Below are positions 17,872-22,869 of a stretch of DNA of 64,000 nucleotides, in pieces; position 1 is the stretch's first letter; every line of letters begins with the position of its first letter. The notes under the pieces are model-generated. The model worked only from the letters and a program-made list of their open reading frames with translations, was not told where the DNA came from and did no database searches. The DNA lies in the NCBI RefSeq assembly GCF_020096995.1, contig NZ_CP083692.1:2108001-2172000 (forward strand). The letters are read 5' to 3'. The translations under genes were made by a program, and so were the position numbers. The DNA comes from Leucobacter sp. Psy1 (GTDB lineage: Bacteria > Actinomycetota > Actinomycetes > Actinomycetales > Microbacteriaceae).

Positions 17872-18258
17872 ATGCCGAACACCGACAAGGGCCGCGAAGC
17901 CCGCAAGTACGCATACGCCGTCGGCCTCGCCGCCGGCCCCGTCCTGATCTTCTACGGCTACATGAGCGCCGAGGAGTTCGCCATCTGGGCCGGCTTCGGT
18001 GCGACCGTGCTCGGCGTTGCGAACAGCGCCCCCGCGCTCGCGAACCTCACGCCGAAGACCCGCACCCAGCGGGACGGCCCGCACGCTGATCTGCTCCCGG
18101 AGTCCGCGCTGCTCGACGCGACCACCGTCGACGATCTTCCCGACGAGGAAGACGGACCCGACGACACCGAATACTACGACGAGTTCGAAGAAGTCGACGG
18201 ACCGACGACCGGCGCAGAGTCTGCGTTCCTCGCCGCGCCCGATCACGGGCGGCGCTGA
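17872..18258 (+). CDS. Holin
   Basis: 128 residues from ATG 17872 with AAGGAG 6 bases upstream. Two predicted transmembrane segments (residues about 12-30 and 37-55, YAVGLAAGPVLIFYGYM and IWAGFGATVLGVANSAP), then a long acidic cytoplasmic tail (DLPDEEDGPDDTEYYDEFEE). The position right after the endolysin and the two-helix layout fit class II-like holins of actinophages that open the membrane for the lysin. Confidence 0.8.
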   Translation: MPNTDKGREARKYAYAVGLAAGPVLIFYGYMSAEEFAIWAGFGATVLGVANSAPALANLTPKTRTQRDGPHADLLPESALLDATTVDDLPDEEDGPDDTEYYDEFEEVDGPTTGAESAFLAAPDHGRR

Positions 18259-18263
18259 CGCGG

Positions 18264-18869
18264 ATGCTCACCCCCGAACTCATCATCGCGGCCGCGGCGT
18301 TGTTCATCATCGTCGCGGCCGTGGTCATCGTAGGAAGGATCCGAGATGGGTCTCATCGTCGCCGCAATCGGCGTAGCGATCATCGGGAGCGCGGTCGTGC
18401 TCGCCGTCCACCTCTGCACACGGGAGAAATCATGACGACCTCGCCTCCTACGCTACGCAGTCGCCTGCAGAACCCTGCCGAGCTCGTCATGCTGACGTTC
18501 TACTTCATCGGCGGCGCGGTGATGCTCGTCGGTGGAGTTACTGCGCCCGTGCGCGATGCCCTCGGTGACGGGTTCCACCAGGCGTGGGTCGGTCTGCTCC
18601 TCGGTGGTCCCGCACTGTCGATCTGGGGCATCCTCAGCCCGAACCAATGGCTCGGCGGATGGTTCAAGCTCGGCGGAGGGCTCGCGATCACCACCGCGCT
18701 CGGTGCGTTCGCCGTCTCGCTCGGTGACGCGTTCGGACTTACCTTCACTGGCGTACTCGTGCTCGGACTCAACGCCGCCACACTCACCGCGGTTACACGC
18801 GACGCTCTCCAGCTCCGCCGTGCCGCGCATGCCGCACGGAGGGAGCGCCGTGGAAGCGTTCCTCTCTGA
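18264..18869 (+). CDS. Long in-frame form of the lysis-region membrane protein (uncertain)
   Basis: The frame is open from ATG 18264 through to 18869 (201 residues). Residues 1-24 are a clean transmembrane segment (PELIIAAAALFIIVAAVVIV), but residues 30-56 are Arg-rich and are the out-of-frame reading of the small gene at 18346. The frame would close at once if CGA 18342-18344 were TGA, just before ATG 18346, so this may be an ancestral microprotein that lost its stop. The ribosome-binding site at 18264 is weak. The real start could instead be 18432. Confidence 0.35.
   Translation: MLTPELIIAAAALFIIVAAVVIVGRIRDGSHRRRNRRSDHRERGRARRPPLHTGEIMTTSPPTLRSRLQNPAELVMLTFYFIGGAVMLVGGVTAPVRDALGDGFHQAWVGLLLGGPALSIWGILSPNQWLGGWFKLGGGLAITTALGAFAVSLGDAFGLTFTGVLVLGLNAATLTAVTRDALQLRRAAHAARRERRGSVPL
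18346..18435 (+). CDS. 29-residue membrane microprotein
   Basis: ATG 18346 follows AGGAAGG at good spacing and encodes 29 residues, nearly all one transmembrane helix (MGLIVAAIGVAIIGSAVVLA), ending CTREKS. The stop overlaps the next start at 18432 (ATGA). Too short for usual gene finding, but the ribosome-binding site, hydrophobicity and coupling support it. May act with the holin; that is inference from position. Confidence 0.6.
   Translation: MGLIVAAIGVAIIGSAVVLAVHLCTREKS
18432..18869 (+). CDS. Four-helix phage membrane protein, holin-like
   Basis: 145 residues from ATG 18432 with GGGAG upstream and coupling to the 29-residue gene. Four hydrophobic segments at roughly 19-40, 48-68, 73-96 and 100-120 (for example LTFYFIGGAVMLVGGVTAPV), then a basic tail (RRAAHAARRERR). 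It belongs to the lysis cassette by position; a role as second holin or antiholin is plausible but unproven. Overlaps the next gene by 20 bases. Confidence 0.75.
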   Translation: MTTSPPTLRSRLQNPAELVMLTFYFIGGAVMLVGGVTAPVRDALGDGFHQAWVGLLLGGPALSIWGILSPNQWLGGWFKLGGGLAITTALGAFAVSLGDAFGLTFTGVLVLGLNAATLTAVTRDALQLRRAAHAARRERRGSVPL

Positions 18870-19254
18870 CATCGGCCCCTACCTTGTCTCCGGTGGCATC
18901 TTCGGCGCGATCGCGACGGTCGCCGTCGCCGTCATCACGTCACGTTCGAAACGGGGAACCGAGCGCGCAGATGCCGCCGCCACGATCACCGAGTCTGCGA
19001 CTGACCTGCTCACGCCCATGCGCGAGGAGTTGGCGCGTCTTCGTGAGAATCAGCAGCAACAGGCCGAGGACCATCGCGCCGAACTGCAGATTCTTACGCG
19101 ACGTGTCGCGAAGCTCGAGGGAATGGTCGAAGAGTACGCGCGCCGTGAATGGGCACTCGTCGGCTACGTCCGCGCGCTCATCGATTCCCACCGCCGCCAC
19201 GCACCGGGCGCGGAGCTTCCCCCCGTCCCACAAACACTCGCGGATCTCATCTGA
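18850..19254 (+). CDS. Membrane-anchored coiled-coil phage protein
   Basis: 134 residues from GTG 18850 after GGAGGGAG. One N-terminal transmembrane helix (residues 8-29, PYLVSGGIFGAIATVAVAVI) is followed by a Gln/Glu/Arg-rich coiled coil to about residue 105 and a short Pro tail. The layout recalls small actinophage membrane proteins next to holins and, loosely, inner-membrane spanin-like factors. It is the last + strand gene of the late operon, ended by a strong terminator. Confidence 0.75.
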   Translation: MEAFLSDIGPYLVSGGIFGAIATVAVAVITSRSKRGTERADAAATITESATDLLTPMREELARLRENQQQQAEDHRAELQILTRRVAKLEGMVEEYARREWALVGYVRALIDSHRRHAPGAELPPVPQTLADLI

Positions 19255-19292
19255 ACGCCCCCATCTGACTGCGGTCGGGTGGGGGCGTTTTC
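19254..19292 (+). terminator. Intrinsic terminator of the late operon
   Basis: A 10-bp perfect stem (AACGCCCCCA / TGGGGGCGTT) with a 16-base loop followed by TT lies right at the stop of the last late gene and before a convergent - strand gene. Confidence 0.85.
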
Positions 19293-19299
19293 GTGCGTC

Positions 19300-19656
19300 C
19301 TAGCGCGGTCCGCCTTGCTGCTCTCTCTGAGCTTCAAGGTTGCGCCTGTGCTCATAGTAGGCGCCGGTGGCGTGGTTCTCTCGCCCGGTGACATGGCCAC
19401 TGTTGTCCCACTTCACGGAGAAATTGGCGTCCTCGAGGGTGTCGTACATCGCGATCATTCGTCGCCGATGCGGTTCGGCGTTCCAGGTCATCACGAGGTA
19501 CTTCGCGACCTGGATCCGGTCCGAGATCCGGTAGATCATCGCGGCAGGCACCTCTGTCGAGTTCCGCATTATCGCCCATACGTCGGTCTCAATCTGCACG
19601 TAGGGCATCCGTTTGCGCTGCGCGGCGGCCTCGCGAGCCCGGCGGCTCTCCTGCAT
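19300..19656 (-). CDS. Hypothetical phage protein (118 aa)
   Basis: Start ATG 19656 is chosen because AAGGAG lies 5 bases upstream; a GTG one codon earlier is too close. The protein is basic and Arg-rich at the N-terminus, with a MIYRISDRIQVAKYLVMTWN segment and a His/Arg-rich C-terminus. No family recognised. It is transcribed opposite to the late operon and ends against the late terminator, so it is likely expressed in the lysogen. Confidence 0.65.
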   Translation of the reverse strand: MQESRRAREAAAQRKRMPYVQIETDVWAIMRNSTEVPAAMIYRISDRIQVAKYLVMTWNAEPHRRRMIAMYDTLEDANFSVKWDNSGHVTGRENHATGAYYEHRRNLEAQREQQGGPR

Positions 19657-19686
19657 CACGGCTCCTTATCGAAACTATGTTCGACA

Positions 19687-19716
19687 AGAATGCTACAGCG
19701 GAAACTTGCGAGTCAA
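19687..19716 (-). promoter_or_regulatory. Candidate - strand promoter upstream of the 118-aa gene
   Basis: On the - strand TTGACT (19716-19711) is followed after 18 bases by CATTCT (19692-19687), overlapping the end of the HTH gene. The -35 is good, the -10 poor. Confidence 0.35.
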
Positions 19717-19928
19717 GTATGCCCTGCGCCTCCCGAGACGGATCCGGGACCCACTCCCGCATCATTCAGGATTCGATGCACCTGCGCGCGACTCAGCCCT
19801 ACGGCGTCCGCGATGTGGGTGACTTTCATGTGATCACTGTAGGCCGCCACGATCGCCGCGCTCCGTGCCTCGATCGCGTCAGCCAATCGGGTAGCAGCCT
19901 TTGCGAGCGCGCGCTCGTGGTCGATCAC
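19713..19928 (-). CDS. Small helix-turn-helix DNA-binding protein
   Basis: 71 residues from GTG 19928, overlapping the upstream microprotein stop (GTGA). An N-terminal helix rich in Ala/Arg is followed by a clear HTH at residues 37-53 (HIADAVGLSRAQVHRIL), the pattern of small phage or transposon-type regulators. It may regulate the nearby - strand genes or the integrase; the inverted repeat at 20227-20243 is a candidate target. A recombination directionality role is also possible given the location near the integrase. Confidence 0.7.
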   Translation of the reverse strand: MIDHERALAKAATRLADAIEARSAAIVAAYSDHMKVTHIADAVGLSRAQVHRILNDAGVGPGSVSGGAGHT

Positions 19929-20011
19929 TTTCGACCCCGAACGGCCAGGATGAGCGCCCCGACTGCCACGACGAGCGCGACAACCGAGAGAACGAGTGTT
20001 GCGGTCTCCAT
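19925..20011 (-). CDS. 28-residue membrane microprotein
   Basis: ATG 20011 after a GGGGG-containing purine stretch encodes 28 residues: one transmembrane helix (LVLSVVALVVAVGALILAV) and a short basic end (RGRK). The stop overlaps the GTG start of the HTH gene, so the two are probably translated together. Function unknown. Confidence 0.55.
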   Translation of the reverse strand: METATLVLSVVALVVAVGALILAVRGRK

Positions 20012-20049
20012 CTTGATTCCCCCTATCTGAGGTTATAATGAGGGAGGGC

Positions 20050-20080
20050 GGCCCCGAGATAGTTGGTGTATCTCGGGGCC
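20050..20080. terminator. Strong hairpin between two microprotein genes
   Basis: A 12-bp perfect stem (GGCCCCGAGATA / TATCTCGGGGCC) with a 7-base loop. On the + strand TTCTCT follows; on the - strand, which carries the genes here, no U-tract follows. It could be an attenuator within the - strand operon or a + strand terminator that stops late read-through. Confidence 0.5.
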
Positions 20081-20087
20081 TTCTCTG

Positions 20088-20180
20088 TCAGTCGCGGCGC
20101 CTGTTGCGCTTGGCGGTCTGCCAGAGGATAACCGCGGTGATCAAGTTGACCGCCGCGGTCAGGAGTCCGATGATCTCCAT
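20088..20180 (-). CDS. 30-residue membrane microprotein
   Basis: ATG 20180 is preceded by GGAGGGGGG. The 30 residues comprise a hydrophobic helix (MEIIGLLTAAVNLITAVILW) and a strongly basic tail (KRNRRRD). First gene of the short - strand operon behind the candidate operator. Similar in shape to the 28-residue protein downstream but not obviously homologous. Confidence 0.55.
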   Translation of the reverse strand: MEIIGLLTAAVNLITAVILWQTAKRNRRRD

Positions 20181-20226
20181 CGGTTCCCCCCTCCTGTCGG
20201 TGGGGCTTTCCCTCCGACAGTTACAG

Positions 20227-20266
20227 TGTCGCACGATGCGACAGTAAAGTGCAAAGCAATGCGACA
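20227..20266 (-). promoter_or_regulatory. Operator-like inverted repeat upstream of the microprotein operon
   Basis: A perfect 7-bp inverted repeat TGTCGCA-CGA-TGCGACA (20227-20243) is followed by a third half-site TGCGACA at 20260-20266. It lies upstream of the - strand microprotein/HTH genes in a gene-free stretch and resembles a phage repressor operator. Promoter elements are not clear. Confidence 0.5.
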
Positions 20267-20291
20267 CTTTGAGCCACTCGAACTAAGCGAA

Positions 20292-20316
20292 AGCCCCCAC
20301 GGTGTGACCGTGGGGG
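20292..20316 (-). terminator. Terminator behind tRNA-Arg
   Basis: A stem GCCCCCACGG / CCGTGGGGGC with a TGTGA loop (TCACA on the - strand) is followed on the - strand by TTTCGCTT, directly downstream of the tRNA gene. Confidence 0.75.
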
Positions 20317-20321
20317 CGCTG

Positions 20322-20394
20322 CGCCCCCGACAGGATTCGAACCTGTGACCTGCGGATTAGAAAGCCGATGCTCTATCCTCTGAGCTACGGGGGC
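20322..20394 (-). tRNA. tRNA-Arg (anticodon TCT), prophage-borne
   Basis: 73 bases with a perfect 7-bp acceptor stem (GCCCCCG / CGGGGGC), normal D arm, variable loop and a 5-bp T arm with TTCGAAT loop. The anticodon loop TTTCTAA gives TCT, reading AGA. The anticodon stem (TCGGC / TCCGC) has non-pairing positions at both ends, leaving 3 good pairs. CCA is not encoded. It lies between the integrase and the microprotein operon, inside the element, and is opposite in orientation to the att fragment at 21693. Confidence 0.85.
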
Positions 20395-20409
20395 AACCAG
20401 ACTAGGGTA

Positions 20410-21288
20410 CTACGCCGCGCGCCTCCGTGCCGCCTCTCCCCTGGGGGTCCGTTCGGGGACAGAGATCACCGGCAGCATGTCTTGATAGCGCTCGATCTGC
20501 TGCTGAGGGACCGCGATGTATCGGCTCGCACTCTGTAGGTCGGAATGCCGGAGACCCGCAGCGACCACAGTCGTCGGAGCCCCGGCGAGATCGAGGTTGG
20601 TCGCGTACCACGCGCGGAGGTTGTGGGGACGGTGTCCGGTGATGCCGGCCCGCTTGAACGCTTTCGACAGGACCGTCGATACGTTCTTGCCGGTGATGTG
20701 CTCGTCGGAGTTCGAAGGTGAGGGGAACCACCATGCATCGCGGGGGTAGCGCTGCGCCTGCTCCCAGATCAACGGGTGCATCGGACGCCACACCTCTTTG
20801 CCACCCTTTGCCTCACGTGAGAGGATCCGGCGGTTGGTCCAATCGATACTCATCGAGCCGTGCACCGCGGCGATCTCGGATGCTCGGAAGCCTTGGTAGG
20901 CGTAGAGGAGGACGTACATACGCGTCTTTGCGTAGATGCCGGAGTTGATGACAATCTCGAGGTCATCGGTCTCGATCGGGTTCGCTTCTTTCTTGTGGAC
21001 GATGGTTCGGGGCAGCCTGACGGCTGGGTTGTCGAGTCGGAACCCCTCCTCTTGTACCCATGACCAGAAGCCATGGAACAGGCTCTTGTAACGGGCTCGT
21101 GTGGCCGGGGCGAGGCCCTCGCGGCCGAGATCTCCGATGAGGTCGTGGCGGGTCATGGAGAGGATGCTCTTGCCGGTGCGGCGGAGTGTGGCGCGGAGGC
21201 TGATGAGGTGCTCGCGGGTGGTGCGTGTTCGGTAGCCCGAGGCGGTGGCGGTGGTCGCCCAGTAGGCGAGGATGGCGTCGTCGTCCAT
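20410..21288 (-). CDS. Tyrosine recombinase / phage integrase
   Basis: 292 residues from ATG 21288, preceded by GGAG; a longer form from ATG 21360 overlaps the stop of the small upstream gene (ATGA) and cannot be excluded. Residues 1-90 form the core-binding SAM-like domain; the catalytic domain carries the complete set: R135 (YQGFRASEIA), K161 or K164, H222 and R225 (HNLR), H248 (LRHSD) and Y257 (ASRYIAV). It would integrate and excise the prophage at a tRNA-Arg gene, whose 3' fragment lies 400 bases upstream. Last phage gene before attR. Confidence 0.95.
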   Translation of the reverse strand: MDDDAILAYWATTATASGYRTRTTREHLISLRATLRRTGKSILSMTRHDLIGDLGREGLAPATRARYKSLFHGFWSWVQEEGFRLDNPAVRLPRTIVHKKEANPIETDDLEIVINSGIYAKTRMYVLLYAYQGFRASEIAAVHGSMSIDWTNRRILSREAKGGKEVWRPMHPLIWEQAQRYPRDAWWFPSPSNSDEHITGKNVSTVLSKAFKRAGITGHRPHNLRAWYATNLDLAGAPTTVVAAGLRHSDLQSASRYIAVPQQQIERYQDMLPVISVPERTPRGEAARRRAA

Positions 21289-21356
21289 GTCGTCTCCGTT
21301 CGTCGTGGCTCTGCCGTCAGCAGCGTGAACGTCGGACACTAGCGAAAGATGAAAGT

Positions 21357-21620
21357 TCATGTTTCTGGATAGACTTGAGAGCTTAACGCCGGCGCGAATA
21401 GGGCGGACAGGAGTCCGCGATCGAGTCGTCCGTTACGTCGGACGACTGCGGGGAGTTGATGCGGATCCGGGTAGTGGATGGTCAACTCATCGACCTCGCG
21501 AGCGAGGGTTGTGAGGAGCAGCTGTAGCCGTACGCGGTCGCGCGCGCCGCGAGCGATCCTGAGTTCGGCCGCGAGGGCGGCCACGAGGTCGAAATCATCG
21601 ACGATGTTCCGGGTGTTCAC
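21357..21620 (-). CDS. Small protein between attR and integrase (hypothetical)
   Basis: About 87 residues from GTG 21620 (GTG 21626 also possible) to a stop that overlaps ATG 21360 (ATGA). The middle is helical (LVAALAAELRIARGARDRVR and LLTTLAREVDELTIHYPDP) and looks coding. No HTH or excisionase motif is obvious. The open frame continues upstream over the tRNA fragment, but that part is an antisense artefact. Confidence 0.45.
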   Translation of the reverse strand: MNTRNIVDDFDLVAALAAELRIARGARDRVRLQLLLTTLAREVDELTIHYPDPHQLPAVVRRNGRLDRGLLSALFAPALSSQVYPET

Positions 21621-21692
21621 GAGCACGCCTCGATTGCCTGCCCTGAGAACAGATCGACCACGGAGGCAGCCCGCCCCGAATCTGCGGCAATA

Positions 21693-21730
21693 TAATCCGA
21701 CGGTCGCAGGTTCGAATCCTGCCGGGGGCA
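21693..21730 (+). other. Attachment site: 3' fragment of tRNA-Arg (attR)
   Basis: TAATCCG starts a 38-base match to a tRNA 3' half: T arm GCAGG-TTCGAAT-CCTGC, then CGGGGGC and discriminator A. Upstream sequence does not complete a tRNA (no U33 or D arm), so this is the displaced 3' end left by integration. It aligns position for position with the 3' half of the prophage tRNA-Arg but is on the other strand, so that tRNA is not its att partner. The intact host copy should lie at the left end, outside the window. Confidence 0.8.
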
Positions 21731-21846
21731 CTCGAACTGCCGTGCTGTGTTCCCCGAGAGCGCAACCCCTGACGCGAGATCCGCTCCTTCCCTAGGGTGG
21801 AGTATGGGCGTCAACGGAACGCCCCTCGCGACTCAGGGAGGTCTTC

Positions 21847-22680
21847 ATGACGCAGGAACACCACGGAGTACTCGATAACGCCCCCGTCCACGTCGACGAC
21901 AGCGGCGGCACCGGAAGGCCCGTCGTCCTCATCCACGGGTGGCCGCTCTCCGGCGAGTCCTGGAGCGAGCAGGTGGACGCGCTCGCTTCCGAGGGCTACC
22001 GGGTCATCACCTACGATCGCCGCGGGTTCGGCCGAAGCGAGAAGCCGGAGGCCGGCTACGAGTACGACACCCTCGCCGATGACCTCGCCGGCGTGCTCGA
22101 GGCGCGCGACCTCACCGACGTCACACTCGTGGGCTTCTCGATGGGCGGCGGAGAGGTGGCACGGTACCTCACCCGCCACGGCAAGGATCGGATCCGGAGC
22201 GTCGTGTTCGCCGCCGCGGTCCCCCCGTACCTCGCTCAGACCGAGGACAATCCCGACGGACCGCTCGATGCGGACTCCGCGAAGAGTATGCGACAGGGTC
22301 TTGAGGACGACCGCGACGGCTTCCTCGACCAGTTCATCACCGACTTCTTCTCGGTGGACGGCGACCTCAAGGTGAGCGAGGAGCAGCGGCAGGCCGCGCT
22401 GCGACTCGCACACCAGTCGGACCAGCGCGCGGCGCTCCTGTGCATGGACGCCTTCGCCGGCACCGACTTCCGCGATGACCTGCCGAACGTGACGGTGCCG
22501 ACGCTCGTGCTGCACGGCAACTCGGACGCGACGGTTCCGCTCGAGGGCTCGGGTCAGCGGACGCACGAGGCGATCTCGGGAAGCGTGCTGCACGTCATCG
22601 AGGGCGGCCCACACGGCATCAACACGAGCCACGCGACCGAGTTCAATCGCGCGCTGCTCGATTTCCTCGACGCCAACTGA
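21847..22680 (+). CDS. Alpha/beta hydrolase (non-heme chloroperoxidase/esterase type)
   Basis: 277 residues from ATG 21847 after AGGGAGG. The catalytic triad is readable: Ser98 in GFSMGGGE, Asp227 in HGNSDATVP and His256 in GGPHGINT; the oxyanion motif HGWPLSG follows strand 3 near residue 30. The close match in length and motifs is to the arylesterase/chloroperoxidase subgroup, which hydrolyses esters and can form peracids. First chromosomal gene after the prophage. Physiological substrate unknown. Confidence 0.9.
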   Translation: MTQEHHGVLDNAPVHVDDSGGTGRPVVLIHGWPLSGESWSEQVDALASEGYRVITYDRRGFGRSEKPEAGYEYDTLADDLAGVLEARDLTDVTLVGFSMGGGEVARYLTRHGKDRIRSVVFAAAVPPYLAQTEDNPDGPLDADSAKSMRQGLEDDRDGFLDQFITDFFSVDGDLKVSEEQRQAALRLAHQSDQRAALLCMDAFAGTDFRDDLPNVTVPTLVLHGNSDATVPLEGSGQRTHEAISGSVLHVIEGGPHGINTSHATEFNRALLDFLDAN

Positions 22681-22715
22681 CGAATAGCCCCGCGTTCCTG
22701 ACACAACGCGCGCCA

Positions 22716-22753
22716 CTGGCCCCGCCGAACAGACATTTGTTCGGCGGGGCCAG
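22716..22753. terminator. 16-bp perfect inverted repeat behind the hydrolase gene
   Basis: CTGGCCCCGCCGAACA and its exact reverse complement are separated by a 6-base loop (GACATT). There is no U-tract. The place, 36 bases after a stop codon and before the next promoter, suggests a transcription terminator of the U-less type seen in actinobacteria. Confidence 0.55.
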
Positions 22754-22782
22754 CACTGTCGCGGCCGGTTCGGTTCCTCCCC

Positions 22783-22869
22783 TATACTCGACACTCAGGT
22801 TGCTCTCAGACTCACAAGGCTGAGGGCACCGTTCACGCAACGCCGCGACATCGAAAGTGGGAACCGTCC
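22783..22869 (+). promoter_or_regulatory. Promoter -10 and structured leader of the symporter gene
   Basis: TATACT at 22783-22788 is a good -10 (no good -35). The roughly 75-base leader contains CTCTCAG / CTGAGGG (22803-22826) nested in GTTGC (22799-22803) / GCAAC (22837-22841). It does not match any riboswitch I know, but a regulatory fold is possible. Confidence 0.4.

Larger units (their letters stand above)
1..21730. mobile_element. Prophage, right-hand part (siphovirus type)
   Basis: A continuous run of phage structural, lysis and integration genes ends at a tRNA-Arg 3' fragment (21693-21730), after which ordinary chromosomal genes begin. Gene order is terminase, portal, protease, capsid, connectors, tail, tape measure, fibre-type proteins, endolysin, holin, integrase. 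Structural genes look intact, with overlapping stops and starts and no obvious frame breaks apart from the programmed slippage, so the element looks potentially functional. The early and lysogeny region must lie left of the window. Confidence 0.93.

Noticed and set aside
16554-17906. 450-residue - strand frame with long Gly-Ser repeats
   Set aside because: It is the antisense reading of the Pro-Glu repeat and endolysin genes; no ribosome-binding site and the Gly-Ser tract follows from the complement of CCNGAR codons.
21621-21731. N-terminal part of a - strand frame beginning MPPAGFEPAT
   Set aside because: This peptide is the well-known antisense translation of a tRNA T arm and acceptor; it covers the att fragment.
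22795-22869. Glycine or SAM riboswitch before the symporter gene
   Set aside because: The conserved core sequences of those riboswitches are absent; only generic stems are visible, so I list it as an unclassified leader.
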